7,979 nucleotides of DNA from Planctomycetota bacterium (lineage in GTDB: Bacteria; Planctomycetota; Planctomycetia; Planctomycetales; Planctomycetaceae). Below, one piece after another: positions 1 through 6,580 of the stretch; positions within the stretch are counted from its first letter, which is position 1, and every line of letters begins with the position of its first letter. The notes below the pieces were generated by a model. It made no database searches. It worked only from the letters and a program-made list of their open reading frames with translations, and was not told where the DNA came from. Made by a program: the position numbers and the translations under genes. Location of the stretch: contig JAADHY010000054.1 of the NCBI GenBank assembly GCA_013151585.1, positions 988 through 8,966 on the forward strand, given 5' to 3'.

Positions 1-2
1 AG

Positions 3-128
3 CAACCGGTGCAACGTTCGGACGACATGGATTGGGCCCGTTTGATTGCGGTCCAAACTCTGCTTGGTCAGTCGCTCTCTCTGCCGGAAGATTTGAAGCG
101 CCGAGTCTTCGGCTCACCACTCGAATGA
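3..128 (+). CDS. C-terminal end of an unidentified protein (5' end outside window)
   Basis: An open frame enters from the left edge and reads 41 codons to a TGA at 126-128. The visible tail contains D-W-A-R-L-I-A-V-Q-T-L-L-G-Q followed by S-L-P-E-D-L-K-R-R-V-F-G. Its amphipathic, leucine-rich composition and charged end look like a genuine helical C-terminus and not random translation. I do not recognise the family and no domain can be assigned from this fragment. It faces the zinc-ribbon gene on the other strand, with 56 bases between the two stop codons, so the pair is convergent. That this is a real coding end is inferred from composition alone. Confidence 0.55.
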   Translation, partial: QPVQRSDDMDWARLIAVQTLLGQSLSLPEDLKRRVFGSPLE

Positions 129-149
129 CCGCTGGTCCTCCCAAGCGGT
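128..149. terminator. Possible bidirectional hairpin between convergent genes
   Basis: ACCGCT at 128-133 pairs perfectly with AGCGGT at 144-149 around a 10-base loop, and a G-T pair can extend it by one. It starts at the stop codon of the left-edge gene and lies 36 bases beyond the stop of the zinc-ribbon gene. The position suits a shared terminator, but neither side has a clear run of T, so this is weak. Confidence 0.3.
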
Positions 150-184
150 TCGTGAGCTCCGTTCGCCAACGATGTCCGTTCCGA

Positions 185-619
185 TCAGTTCGATTCGGCC
201 ACTAAGTGCAGCTTGCCGCCGCAATGTTTGCAGGCGACTTTCATGCCCAGGTATTTGTGCGCCACTCGCAACTCTTTCTGGCAATGGGGACAGGTGGCAT
301 AAAAAGCTGGTGAGCGGACCTCGGGGTTCTCCAAATCAAAAAGAAACTTTCCGTGACAGAGCTTACACTGCACCTGTTGCGAAACGTACTTGCGGTTGAT
401 TCGCAACTCGCGTTGACAATGCGGGCAAAGGACGTGATATCCGGCGGGCTGAATTTGAGCCATGCTGTCAATCTCCTGAAGCGGTATGAACGCAGGAATC
501 TCGACGCTGCTCTTATCCAAATCCTCATTCAGCAGCGCACGGCATCGTTGACAGTGGATCAAGTTTTTCGGCATATACTCGCCGCAAAGCGGGCAGGGTC
601 CTCCGGGCCAAGCAGGCAT
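185..619 (-). CDS. Small protein with three zinc ribbons
   Basis: A 144-residue cytoplasmic-type protein with no signal peptide or membrane segment. Twelve cysteines form three CxxC...CxxC knuckle pairs: C9/C12 with C23/C26, C65/C68 with C85/C88, and C110/C113 with C130/C133. Each set should hold one Zn(II). Ribbons 2 and 3 are an internal duplication: both begin C-P-H-C-Q, have E-L-R and K-Y inside, keep exactly 16 residues between knuckles and end C-K-x-C-x-G-K. Ribbon 1 is a shorter, different type joined by a linker of about 38 residues. Small multi-ribbon proteins are common in planctomycetes and are usually annotated as hypothetical; nucleic-acid or protein binding is only a guess. The ATG at 619 is supported by GGTGAG five bases upstream on the minus strand. 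It is probably transcribed alone. Confidence 0.82.
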   Translation of the reverse strand: MPAWPGGPCPLCGEYMPKNLIHCQRCRALLNEDLDKSSVEIPAFIPLQEIDSMAQIQPAGYHVLCPHCQRELRINRKYVSQQVQCKLCHGKFLFDLENPEVRSPAFYATCPHCQKELRVAHKYLGMKVACKHCGGKLHLVAESN

Positions 620-964
620 ATCAGCTCACCACTTCATTCCAATGGACTTCGAGTCGACCCCCAAACCTACTAGGACGAACAGAACAGGAGATGGCCCGCA
701 CCGATCCACTTCCCACGGCCGCGCCGGAAAGGGTGCATCTCCGGCCGCTTCCGCGAGCGTTGCTGGCCCGCAAGATTTCAAGTGGCATTGGCCCGTCGGC
801 GCCCTTTTCTGCCGGAAGCGTTCCCCCGCGTCGCCGAAACGGGACGGACCCGGTCCACCAGGGCCGCTTTGCTGGATCCCGCCTCCAGTCACCAGAAAGC
901 CTCACGCCGGCTATGACTATTATAAAGCAAACGTCCGCAAGCCGCCCCTGATTTTCACGATTTT
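620..964. other. 345-base spacer without a convincing gene
   Basis: It lies between the start of the zinc-ribbon gene and the stop of the beta-propeller gene, both on the minus strand. Open frames exist on both strands, but their products are Arg/Pro/Gly-rich, overlap each other and show no domain. A TATAAT on the minus strand (924 down to 919) could be a -10 box for the zinc-ribbon gene with a leader near 290 bases, but no -35 stands at the right distance. I see no terminator hairpin after the beta-propeller stop. Confidence 0.5.
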
Positions 965-2239
965 TCAGCGCGAACGGGCCGCGGTGGTTTCCGGCGGCGG
1001 AGCGGCGATGCATGTCAGACGGTGGTACGTTCGCAGATAAAGCCGCCCGTTGGCTACCGCTGGTGTCGCTCGCGACGGGTCTCCCAATGGCGTTCGGCCC
1101 AACAGCCGAAACTCGGGCGACGCCGCAATGACGACCACCTCTCCGTCATCATTGATGGCGTAAAGCCTGCCGTCGATGCAAACCGGGGAACCGCTAAAGT
1201 TTCCACCGATCCGCTTCCTCCACACATCTTTTCCAGTCTTTAGGTCGACACATGCGGCCAGCCCTTGATCCGTCCACTCGAAGAGGTAACCGCCGTACAC
1301 GATCGGAGTGGGAACGTAGGGAATGACTTTTTTCCGAGTCCAGCGGATTCGCTCTTCGGGGGCCGCACCGTCCCGGAGCGTGGGGTCGACGGCGATTTGC
1401 AACACCCCGAATCGTCCCCCTTGGCCGCACGAGGCAATCACCAAACCGTTTCCAAAGACAGGCGAACCAACTGTTCTCAGCGGGAATTCGCCCGTTGCCC
1501 AATTCGGCCGCCCCGTGTGCGGATTCAGGCTAGTGATCCCCATCGCCCCGCTGACGCAAATCAACTGCTCGTTGCCTTCCGCGTCGCGGATCACCATGGG
1601 TGTGGCATAGGACGTCTCCCGCGACTGCCGCAGGACTCGCCAACGGGTCCGACCGGTTTGACAGTCCAACGCAGTGATGAAGCTCGGCCCGACCTGATCG
1701 TTGGCTATGATGAGCGAACCGTCGTAAATGATGGGCGACACTCCCAGATTGTGTTGGCTTTCGAATCGCCCGAGACTGCGCCGCCAGAGCAGCTTGCCGT
1801 CGAAATCGTAGGCCGTGACCAAATAACTCTCTTCGTCGGCAAACGTCACGTACACGCTGCGACCGTCTGTGGTCGGAGTGCTGGAAGCCCAACTGTTCCG
1901 CACGTGCTTGTGGCTTCGGTTCATTCCGAGGACCCGGGTCCATCGGATTTGTCCCGTTGCCGCGTCCAGACAGAGCACAAACCGCAGGGCCCCCTGATCG
2001 ACTGCCGAAGTGACAAAGAGATGCCGGCCCCAAACAACGGGCGACGAGTGCCCCACACCAGGAAGTTCCGCCGTCCACGCGATCTCTTCCGGACTCCAAG
2101 TCGCTGGGATTCCCCTTTCCTGACTGACGCCAGTTCCATTTGGCCCGCGAAATCGCGGCCAGTTCTCGGCTCGCAGGACACACGGGACCATCAGTCCGAG
2201 CAGCAAGATGATTCCGATCCGACCCATTCTGCTTTGCAT
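965..2239 (-). CDS. Secreted PQQ-like beta-propeller repeat protein
   Basis: The product is 424 residues. Residues 1-24 form a signal peptide: basic start, hydrophobic core G-I-I-L-L-L-G-L-M, likely cleavage after V-L-R-A. The mature protein opens with E-N-W-P-R-F-R-G-P-N-G-T-G, a motif typical of planctomycete outer-membrane-BamB/PQQ-like propellers. At least five blade signatures of the D-x-x-T-G-x-x-x-W type follow near residues 92-101, 145-153, 191-201, 238-247 and 331-341. Further V-Y/L-Y strands lie near 358 and 400, giving about seven or eight blades. It should act outside the cytoplasm. PQQ binding and a catalytic role cannot be claimed; many family members are scaffolds or have no known role. 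The frame stays open to 2596, but ATG 2239 is chosen because of AGGAGG ten bases upstream and the signal peptide just after it. It diverges from the sigma-54 regulator. Confidence 0.92.
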   Translation of the reverse strand: MQSRMGRIGIILLLGLMVPCVLRAENWPRFRGPNGTGVSQERGIPATWSPEEIAWTAELPGVGHSSPVVWGRHLFVTSAVDQGALRFVLCLDAATGQIRWTRVLGMNRSHKHVRNSWASSTPTTDGRSVYVTFADEESYLVTAYDFDGKLLWRRSLGRFESQHNLGVSPIIYDGSLIIANDQVGPSFITALDCQTGRTRWRVLRQSRETSYATPMVIRDAEGNEQLICVSGAMGITSLNPHTGRPNWATGEFPLRTVGSPVFGNGLVIASCGQGGRFGVLQIAVDPTLRDGAAPEERIRWTRKKVIPYVPTPIVYGGYLFEWTDQGLAACVDLKTGKDVWRKRIGGNFSGSPVCIDGRLYAINDDGEVVVIAASPEFRLLGRTPLGDPSRATPAVANGRLYLRTYHRLTCIAAPPPETTAARSR

Positions 2240-2249
2240 CTTCTGATCG

Positions 2250-2255
2250 CCTCCT
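2250..2255 (-). promoter_or_regulatory. Ribosome binding site fixing the beta-propeller start
   Basis: On the minus strand AGGAGG stands 10 bases before the ATG at 2239. It decides between this start and in-frame upstream starts reaching 2596, none of which leads directly into the signal peptide. Confidence 0.8.
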
Positions 2256-2720
2256 GGAGTCTCCCCCGTCTGTTCGCGACTCGTTCGGTAACCGGCTCGA
2301 CCACCGTCCGGCGGGCGCCACGACGAACTACGATGAACGAACCGGGGCATCTTTGCAAGTCCGCAATCCTCTCCGGACGAACGGAAGCGCCGGGCGAAGC
2401 GATCCCGGCTGACGGCCCCGTTTCGCTTCCGCGGGTGAACCGACAGCGTCAGCTTCTGGGGCGCGTCCGGCCTGTGACAGGGCGGACAGCGCAGCCGATA
2501 GGAAACGCTCGCGCCGGGACCGACGGCTAAGCCCCCGTGCTCGGCCCTCGTCACTTGTGGGGTCGAGGCCGGTACGGTGGGTTTCTGCATAGGCAAACGT
2601 CGAAAATCCGGTTATTCTGGTAACGGGGTTGGGCAGTTTGTGTGCCGCGAGCACTAGTGGTGGTCCGTCAAGCGGGCTCGGTCGCGTCGAACATTTCTTG
2701 GGCGGGGCAGGCTGATTGCG
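2256..2720. other. Divergent spacer between beta-propeller and regulator genes
   Basis: About 465 bases between two gene starts that point away from each other, so promoters and operators for both should lie here. I found no strong sigma-70 pair and no sigma-54 -24/-12 (GG, ten bases, GC) element. The one clear structure is the dyad at 2465-2487. The beta-propeller frame stays open through 2596 with GC-rich third positions, which is noted as a finding. A weak Shine-Dalgarno-like GGCAGG ends nine bases before the regulator ATG. Confidence 0.5.
2465..2487. promoter_or_regulatory. Near-perfect dyad, candidate operator or stem-loop
   Basis: GTCCG at 2465-2469 pairs with CGGAC at 2483-2487, and inside that CCTG at 2471-2474 pairs with CAGG at 2478-2481. 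Only one G-G mismatch (2470/2482) and the 3-base centre TGA break the symmetry. It lies in the divergent spacer, 226 bases from the beta-propeller start and 234 from the regulator start. It could bind a dimeric regulator or fold in RNA; the sequence does not say which. Confidence 0.35.
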
Positions 2721-4766
2721 ATGGTGAGCGATCCCACAAGTACCGGTGATGCTCTGAAGCCGGCCTATCTGATCGTCAGCGACGGTCGGCATAACCGCGA
2801 AGTGTACCGACTGGCGCCGGACCAGGAGACGACCATCGGTCGTTCTCCGGACAACCGCGTTGTCCTACGCGATGATCTCTGCAGCCGGCGGCACTGCAAA
2901 GTGTTCTTTCGAAACGGGCAGTGGTACCTGCGGGACCTGGGCAGTCGCAACGGCACGTTAGTTAACGGCGTTCGCGTTACGGATGATTGTCCTCTCGAAG
3001 AAGGGCACTTGATCCGCATCGGCTCGTATGCTTTGGGATTCACTCGGGACCTGTCTCGGCCGCTAGCCGGGTTGGACCGAACCGACGAATCGGAAACGGA
3101 ACGGGCCGAGACGGTCGAGGTCGTTCTGAGCGATTGGTCGGATGAAGCCGCTCCAGAAATCCTCCATCGTAAGCGAAAGACTCGGTTCGGACACATTACG
3201 CCCAAGGACGTGGCGACGCGCGATCAAACCAGCCAGCAGTTGGCTCGGCTGTACCGTCTGGCCCTGGACATGGCCGGAGCTCGCGACGTCAAGGAACTGT
3301 CGGATTTGGTTCTGGATCGGCTATTGGAAGGAACGAAGGCGGACATCGGAGCGATTCTTTTGTTGAAAGACCGGTTGCGAGAAGACACACAGATCGGGCA
3401 GTTAGACATCATTTCCTATAAATCACTTGGCGACGAACCGTACGAAAAGGTCTCCAATTATCTGTCTCGGCTCGTTTTGACCGAGTGGGAGGCCGTGCTC
3501 GCCCATGACGTCGAAGACGACAGCAAGCTGGCCAGCCGGGACAGTTTGAGCGAATTGCGAGTCAAAAGCGTCATCTGTGCGCCGATCCGGTCCGAACAGA
3601 CCATTTACGGGCTGGTGCATCTGTATTCGACCGAGCTGACTCACACACTCGAACCGGAGGACTTGGAATTCACACTGGCCGTGGCGGACCAGATGGCTCT
3701 CGCCCTGCAAAACATCAAACAAGTGGAAACGTTGGCCACGGGGCTCGCTCGCGTCCAGGACGAGTACTACAAGTTGTGGAGCCAGGTCTCGGAAGGGAAC
3801 GAGATTGTCGGCGAAAGCCCTTCGATCCAGCGCTTGCGTCAGACCATCGCCCGTATCGCGCCCACCGACGCGACGGTTTTGATCCGCGGTGAGAGCGGGG
3901 TGGGCAAAGAACTGGTTGCTCGCGCGATTCACTTCAACAGCCACCGGCGCAATCGACCCTTTGTATGCATGAACTGCGCGGCTCTGAGTGAGACCTTGTT
4001 GGAAAGTGAGCTATTCGGCCACGAAAAGGGCGCATTTACCGGGGCGACCGAACGGAAATTGGGCAAGTTCGAGCAAGCGGACGGAGGCACGCTTTTCCTG
4101 GACGAGGTCGGAGAGCTCAGCCCATCGATTCAGGCGAAATTCTTGCGCGTCTTGGAAGGACATCCGTTTGAGCGGGTGGGAGGCAGTAAGCCGATTCGGG
4201 TCGATGTGCGCGTTGTGGCTGCGACGAATCGTGACTTGGAACAGGCGGTCGAACAGAAAGCCTTCCGGCGGGACCTCTTCTTCCGGCTGTATGTGGTTGA
4301 AATCTATGTCGAGCCACTGCGGGAGCATCCGACAGACATTCCGATCCTCGCCCACTATTTCCTCAGCCGGGCCGCTCAGCGAATGAAGCTCCCTGTCAAG
4401 GGCTTCACCGAGAAGGCAATTCGAAGATTGACAGAGTACGATTGGCCTGGCAACGTTCGAGAACTGCAAAACTGCATCGAACGAGCGGTGATCCTGTGCG
4501 ACGGCGAGCTGGTCACGGAAAAGGACCTGCGGCTGTTGTCGCTGGGCAGCGAAGGGGCAAACGATTCAGATCGAGGCAGCGAATCCCTGCCCGAGCTTGT
4601 TTCGCTGAGCGAGTTGGAACGTCGGCACATTCTTTGGGTCCTGGATCAGACAAACTGGAACAAGTCCCGCGCCGCCGAAATCCTCGGGATCGAACGCTCA
4701 ACGCTCGACCGCAAGCTGAAACGATACAACGTCTCCCGTCCTGCAAAACGTCCTGCTCGTAGCTGA
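2721..4766 (+). CDS. FHA-GAF-AAA+ sigma-54-dependent transcriptional activator with Fis-type HTH
   Basis: A 681-residue cytoplasmic enhancer-binding protein that should use ATP hydrolysis to open sigma-54 RNA polymerase promoters. The FHA domain (about 15-108) keeps G40-R41-S42, S55-x-x-H58 and N77-G78, the phosphothreonine-binding set. An acidic linker (121-145) leads to a GAF sensor domain (about 172-335). The AAA+ domain (about 360-605) has Walker A G-E-S-G-V-G-K-E at 390-397, the sigma-54 contact loop GAFTGA at 437-442, Walker B G-G-T-L-F-L-D-E at 455-462, arginine-finger region F-R-R-D-L-F-F-R at 515-522 and W-P-G-N-V-R-E-L at 575-582. The Fis-type helix-turn-helix is about 628-672. All key catalytic residues are present. 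There is no receiver domain, so Ser/Thr kinase input through the FHA is the likely switch (inference). The ATG at 2721 has a weak GGCAGG upstream. It stands alone; its targets are unknown. Confidence 0.96.
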   Translation: MVSDPTSTGDALKPAYLIVSDGRHNREVYRLAPDQETTIGRSPDNRVVLRDDLCSRRHCKVFFRNGQWYLRDLGSRNGTLVNGVRVTDDCPLEEGHLIRIGSYALGFTRDLSRPLAGLDRTDESETERAETVEVVLSDWSDEAAPEILHRKRKTRFGHITPKDVATRDQTSQQLARLYRLALDMAGARDVKELSDLVLDRLLEGTKADIGAILLLKDRLREDTQIGQLDIISYKSLGDEPYEKVSNYLSRLVLTEWEAVLAHDVEDDSKLASRDSLSELRVKSVICAPIRSEQTIYGLVHLYSTELTHTLEPEDLEFTLAVADQMALALQNIKQVETLATGLARVQDEYYKLWSQVSEGNEIVGESPSIQRLRQTIARIAPTDATVLIRGESGVGKELVARAIHFNSHRRNRPFVCMNCAALSETLLESELFGHEKGAFTGATERKLGKFEQADGGTLFLDEVGELSPSIQAKFLRVLEGHPFERVGGSKPIRVDVRVVAATNRDLEQAVEQKAFRRDLFFRLYVVEIYVEPLREHPTDIPILAHYFLSRAAQRMKLPVKGFTEKAIRRLTEYDWPGNVRELQNCIERAVILCDGELVTEKDLRLLSLGSEGANDSDRGSESLPELVSLSELERRHILWVLDQTNWNKSRAAEILGIERSTLDRKLKRYNVSRPAKRPARS

Positions 4767-5564
4767 TCGCGGTCTCAAATCGTCTGCGAAATCAGAGCCG
4801 AGAGACTCCGTCACCTGAATCAATGACGATCGTTGACGGGTGGATGTTAGTCGGGCGTGCTTCTTTGGATTCAAGCCGCCGGCCGCTGAGCTGCCAAGGT
4901 TTTGGCCGCTAGTACCGAATGTGACCTGAATGTCAGGAGTAGCAACAGCTCGTCATCTCATATGTCGGATCGCGCGAACTTCCCGGGGGCTTCAGATAAG
5001 CGGGTGTCCACGCCACGCGGTCTTCAAATTCGCGCGGCCGCTTTGAGACGAATTGCCGGAAAATCCGCGAAATCCCGAAAAAGTTGTTGACTATTGGCGT
5101 TTTGCATTCGACAATCGATGCTTGATTCATGCCTCGAGAAAACGTCCCTGTATGACGCCTGCGGGCGCCCGATTGCCAGGAGAGCGTGGGCCCCATCAAC
5201 GGGAACGATGCCAGGTAACCATCCCGAAACAAGATCGCCACCTGATCTGTCTGTTTGTGCGGGCGAATCCTCGCTGCGTATCGAGTACAAGCTGTTGGCA
5301 TCGTGCGGTCCGCCAGTGTACTGCTGATCGTGCTGTTCGAGATCGAGAGTGTCGTTGATGTCGGTATCGTTTGGCGGGCAGGGGCATGTAGGGAAGCTTC
5401 GTTAGGTGCGAGATACGGGATGGTGTCGTCACGGCGCGATGCGGGTTCGGAAGTCCATGTTGAAAGGAGCAGCGACGCAAATGAGCTAGCAAGAAGTTCG
5501 TGGTGAGTCGGCGATGGATGATCGAGGTTGAGGAGCGAAAGGTTTCTTTACGGGAGTGGATTCG
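4767..5564. other. 800-base region without a convincing gene
   Basis: It separates the regulator from the small acidic protein gene. Open frames on both strands reach 77-122 codons, but they overlap, start at poor codons and show no domain. Visible structures are a possible sigma-70 promoter at 5087-5115, a perfect 10-base palindrome CGGGCGCCCG at 5162-5171, an 8-base inverted pair (CGCGCGAA 4971-4978, TTCGCGCG 5029-5036) and a weak stem after the regulator stop with a long loop and no T run. It could hold the upstream region of the acidic protein gene or a small RNA. Confidence 0.45.
5087..5115 (+). promoter_or_regulatory. Candidate sigma-70-type promoter
   Basis: TTGACT at 5087-5092 (5 of 6 to consensus) is followed at exactly 17 bases by GACAAT at 5110-5115 (4 of 6). 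If used, it would start near 5122. The next credible gene starts at 5565, so it would need a leader over 400 bases long or an unrecognised transcript. Such a match can arise by chance. Confidence 0.35.
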
Positions 5565-5834
5565 ATGACAGCGCCGTCCGGAGTTTCTTCGGATATTTTC
5601 ATGCCGGATTGGGACATCGAAGGCAATTGGGAGGAAGAAGAACAGGCTTATCTGGAAATTGACTACCGAAAACTCGGAGTCGATCCGACACAGCCCACGG
5701 GGGCAAAACCGGGGTCGCCGGAAAAGGTTGCCATGCTGGCCGCCCGTTATGCCGCCGGATTGCCACTCTGGCATGAGCAAGATCGATACGACCACGGCCC
5801 AGAAAACGGGGAAACCATGGAGGCCTTCGACTGA
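5565..5834 (+). CDS. Small acidic conserved-type protein of unknown function
   Basis: An 89-residue soluble protein with no signal peptide or membrane helix. The N-terminal half is strongly acidic (a W-E-E-E-E-Q run near residue 22) and is followed by Y-L-E-I-D-Y-R-K-L-G-V-D-P. The C-terminal half holds G-S-P-E-K-V-A-M-L-A-A-R-Y-A-A-G-L-P-L-W-H, a pattern I associate with short uncharacterised planctomycete proteins; this is from memory and unverified. ATG 5565 is preferred to the in-frame GTG at 5556 because CGGGAG stands eight bases upstream of the ATG, while the GTG has no well-placed ribosome site. A strong hairpin begins 49 bases after the stop. There are no operon partners, and no enzymatic motif is visible. 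A role as a small binding or adaptor protein would be a guess. Confidence 0.72.
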   Translation: MTAPSGVSSDIFMPDWDIEGNWEEEEQAYLEIDYRKLGVDPTQPTGAKPGSPEKVAMLAARYAAGLPLWHEQDRYDHGPENGETMEAFD

Positions 5835-5883
5835 GAGACGCTGAGCAATTCTGACTTGGCCAAATAAATAGACCGAGTTCGCG

Positions 5884-5924
5884 GAAGCGGCTTCTGGACC
5901 TTGCTGCGGGCCAGAAGTCGCTTC
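5884..5924. terminator. Strong 14-base-pair hairpin, likely terminator of the acidic protein gene
   Basis: The arms 5884-5897 and 5911-5924 pair over 14 positions with a single G-T pair, around a 13-base loop. The plus-strand side is followed by TCTTAT, a short T-rich tail; on the minus strand a looser T-rich stretch comes about 15 bases later. It sits 49 bases past the stop of the acidic protein gene and directly beyond a minus-strand stop codon at 5927-5929, so it could terminate transcription from either side. Confidence 0.6.
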
Positions 5925-5929
5925 TCTTA

Positions 5930-6226
5930 TGCGCCCACACCCAATTTCGCGCGCAGCTCGACTGCCGTCTGTGCGACCATCCCAACCTTCTCTTCCACAC
6001 CACGCTGTCGCTCGGTCGGATGCGTCCGATGCGACGTCTTTTTGCGCCCAACGGTCCTCGCATCGTTGCAGCCGGTCCCCCAGCCCTGGATTGCTCCGAC
6101 ACGACATCGCTGGAGCACTCTCCGGACTCGACCACGGCGTCGCTCACCCGAAGTCCAGGCTCCAGCGAAACCGCATCGCAGACCTCGCGTCGATGCCTGT
6201 TGTGGCTCGCCAGGAGTGTGGGCGCA
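5930..6226. repeat. Possible small element bounded by 11-base inverted repeats
   Basis: TGCGCCCACAC at 5930-5940 is the exact reverse complement of 6216-6226, which bounds 297 bases. Inside are short hairpins, including TCGGA/TCCGA (about 6016-6029) and GCATCG/CGATGC (about 6173-6196). No transposase is present and I see no clear target-site duplication, so a non-autonomous (MITE-like) element is only one reading. The ends could instead be copies of a scattered short repeat, since the core GCGCCCAC also recurs at 6622-6635. Confidence 0.35.
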
Positions 6227-6282
6227 CGACGGGGTTTGCATGGCTACACGGGCCCACTCGGAGGTCAGCGTGCGAAATGAAG

Positions 6283-6335
6283 TCCCTTCTCCTCCCGTCC
6301 TGGGGAGAAAGGGCCCGAAGGGTGGATGAGGGGGC
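6283..6335. repeat. Palindromic intergenic repeat (CCCTTCTCC ... GGAGAAAGGG type)
   Basis: CCCTTCTCC at 6284-6292 pairs with GGAGAAAGGG ending at 6313 with one bulged A, followed by GCCCGAAGGGTGGATGAGGG. This closely resembles a widespread bacterial intergenic palindrome with a G-A-G-A-A-G-G...C-C-C-G-A-A-G-G-G core that I recall from many GC-rich genomes. It most likely belongs to a dispersed, extragenic repeat family. Confidence 0.5.
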
Positions 6336-6447
6336 CCAATGGCTTGGGTAGGAGCAGAGATCTCGGGAGGGGCCCCGCTCAACCCGGGCTCCCCCGACGG
6401 AGTGAACGCAACGCGCTAGCGTGCGGTTTTCAACTCGCAAACGCGAA

Positions 6448-6505
6448 GCACCGGAGACTAGCGCCTCCTGCTTACTGCACCGGAGGCTAGCGCCTCCCGT
6501 TTACT
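6448..6505. repeat. Two tandem 29-base repeats, each with a palindrome
   Basis: Units 6448-6476 and 6477-6505 abut and match at 26 of 29 positions. Each starts GCACCGGAG and ends TTACT. Each carries an inverted repeat: perfect GGAGGC-TAGC-GCCTCC in unit 2, with one mismatch (A for G) in unit 1. The three differences are single-base transitions, which suggests duplication then drift. They fit REP-like extragenic palindromes rather than a CRISPR, as there is no spacer. Confidence 0.75.
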
Positions 6506-6529
6506 GTTACTGTTTGACAGCGATCGGAG

Positions 6530-6580
6530 AGCCCTCGCCGGGCTTGCTACGCGCGCCACCCTCTCCCGCACGCGGGAGAG
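6530..6580. repeat. Two adjacent GC-rich hairpins
   Basis: AGCCC at 6530-6534 pairs with GGGCT at 6540-6544. Then CTCTCCCGC at 6561-6569 pairs perfectly with GCGGGAGAG at 6572-6580 across only two bases. The second resembles a dispersed CCCTCTCCC/GGGAGAGGG intergenic palindrome. They continue the repeat cluster that starts at 6283; no gene depends on them as a terminator. Confidence 0.45.

Noticed and set aside
1265..2530. A 421-codon open frame on the plus strand opposite the beta-propeller gene
   Set aside because: It is antisense to a gene with a clear signal peptide and repeat motifs. Its product is Arg/Pro/Ser-rich with no domain, as expected of a shadow frame in GC-rich DNA.
2328..2792. 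A minus-strand 154-codon frame in the divergent spacer
   Set aside because: It overlaps the start of the regulator and encodes low-complexity Arg/Pro/Ser sequence.
5196..6107. A 303-codon minus-strand open frame
   Set aside because: It covers the acidic protein gene in antisense, crosses the strong hairpin, and its product looks like random GC-rich translation.
6448..6505. A minimal CRISPR array
   Set aside because: The two 29-base units abut with no spacer between them, there is no third full unit and no cas gene, so a tandem palindrome fits better.
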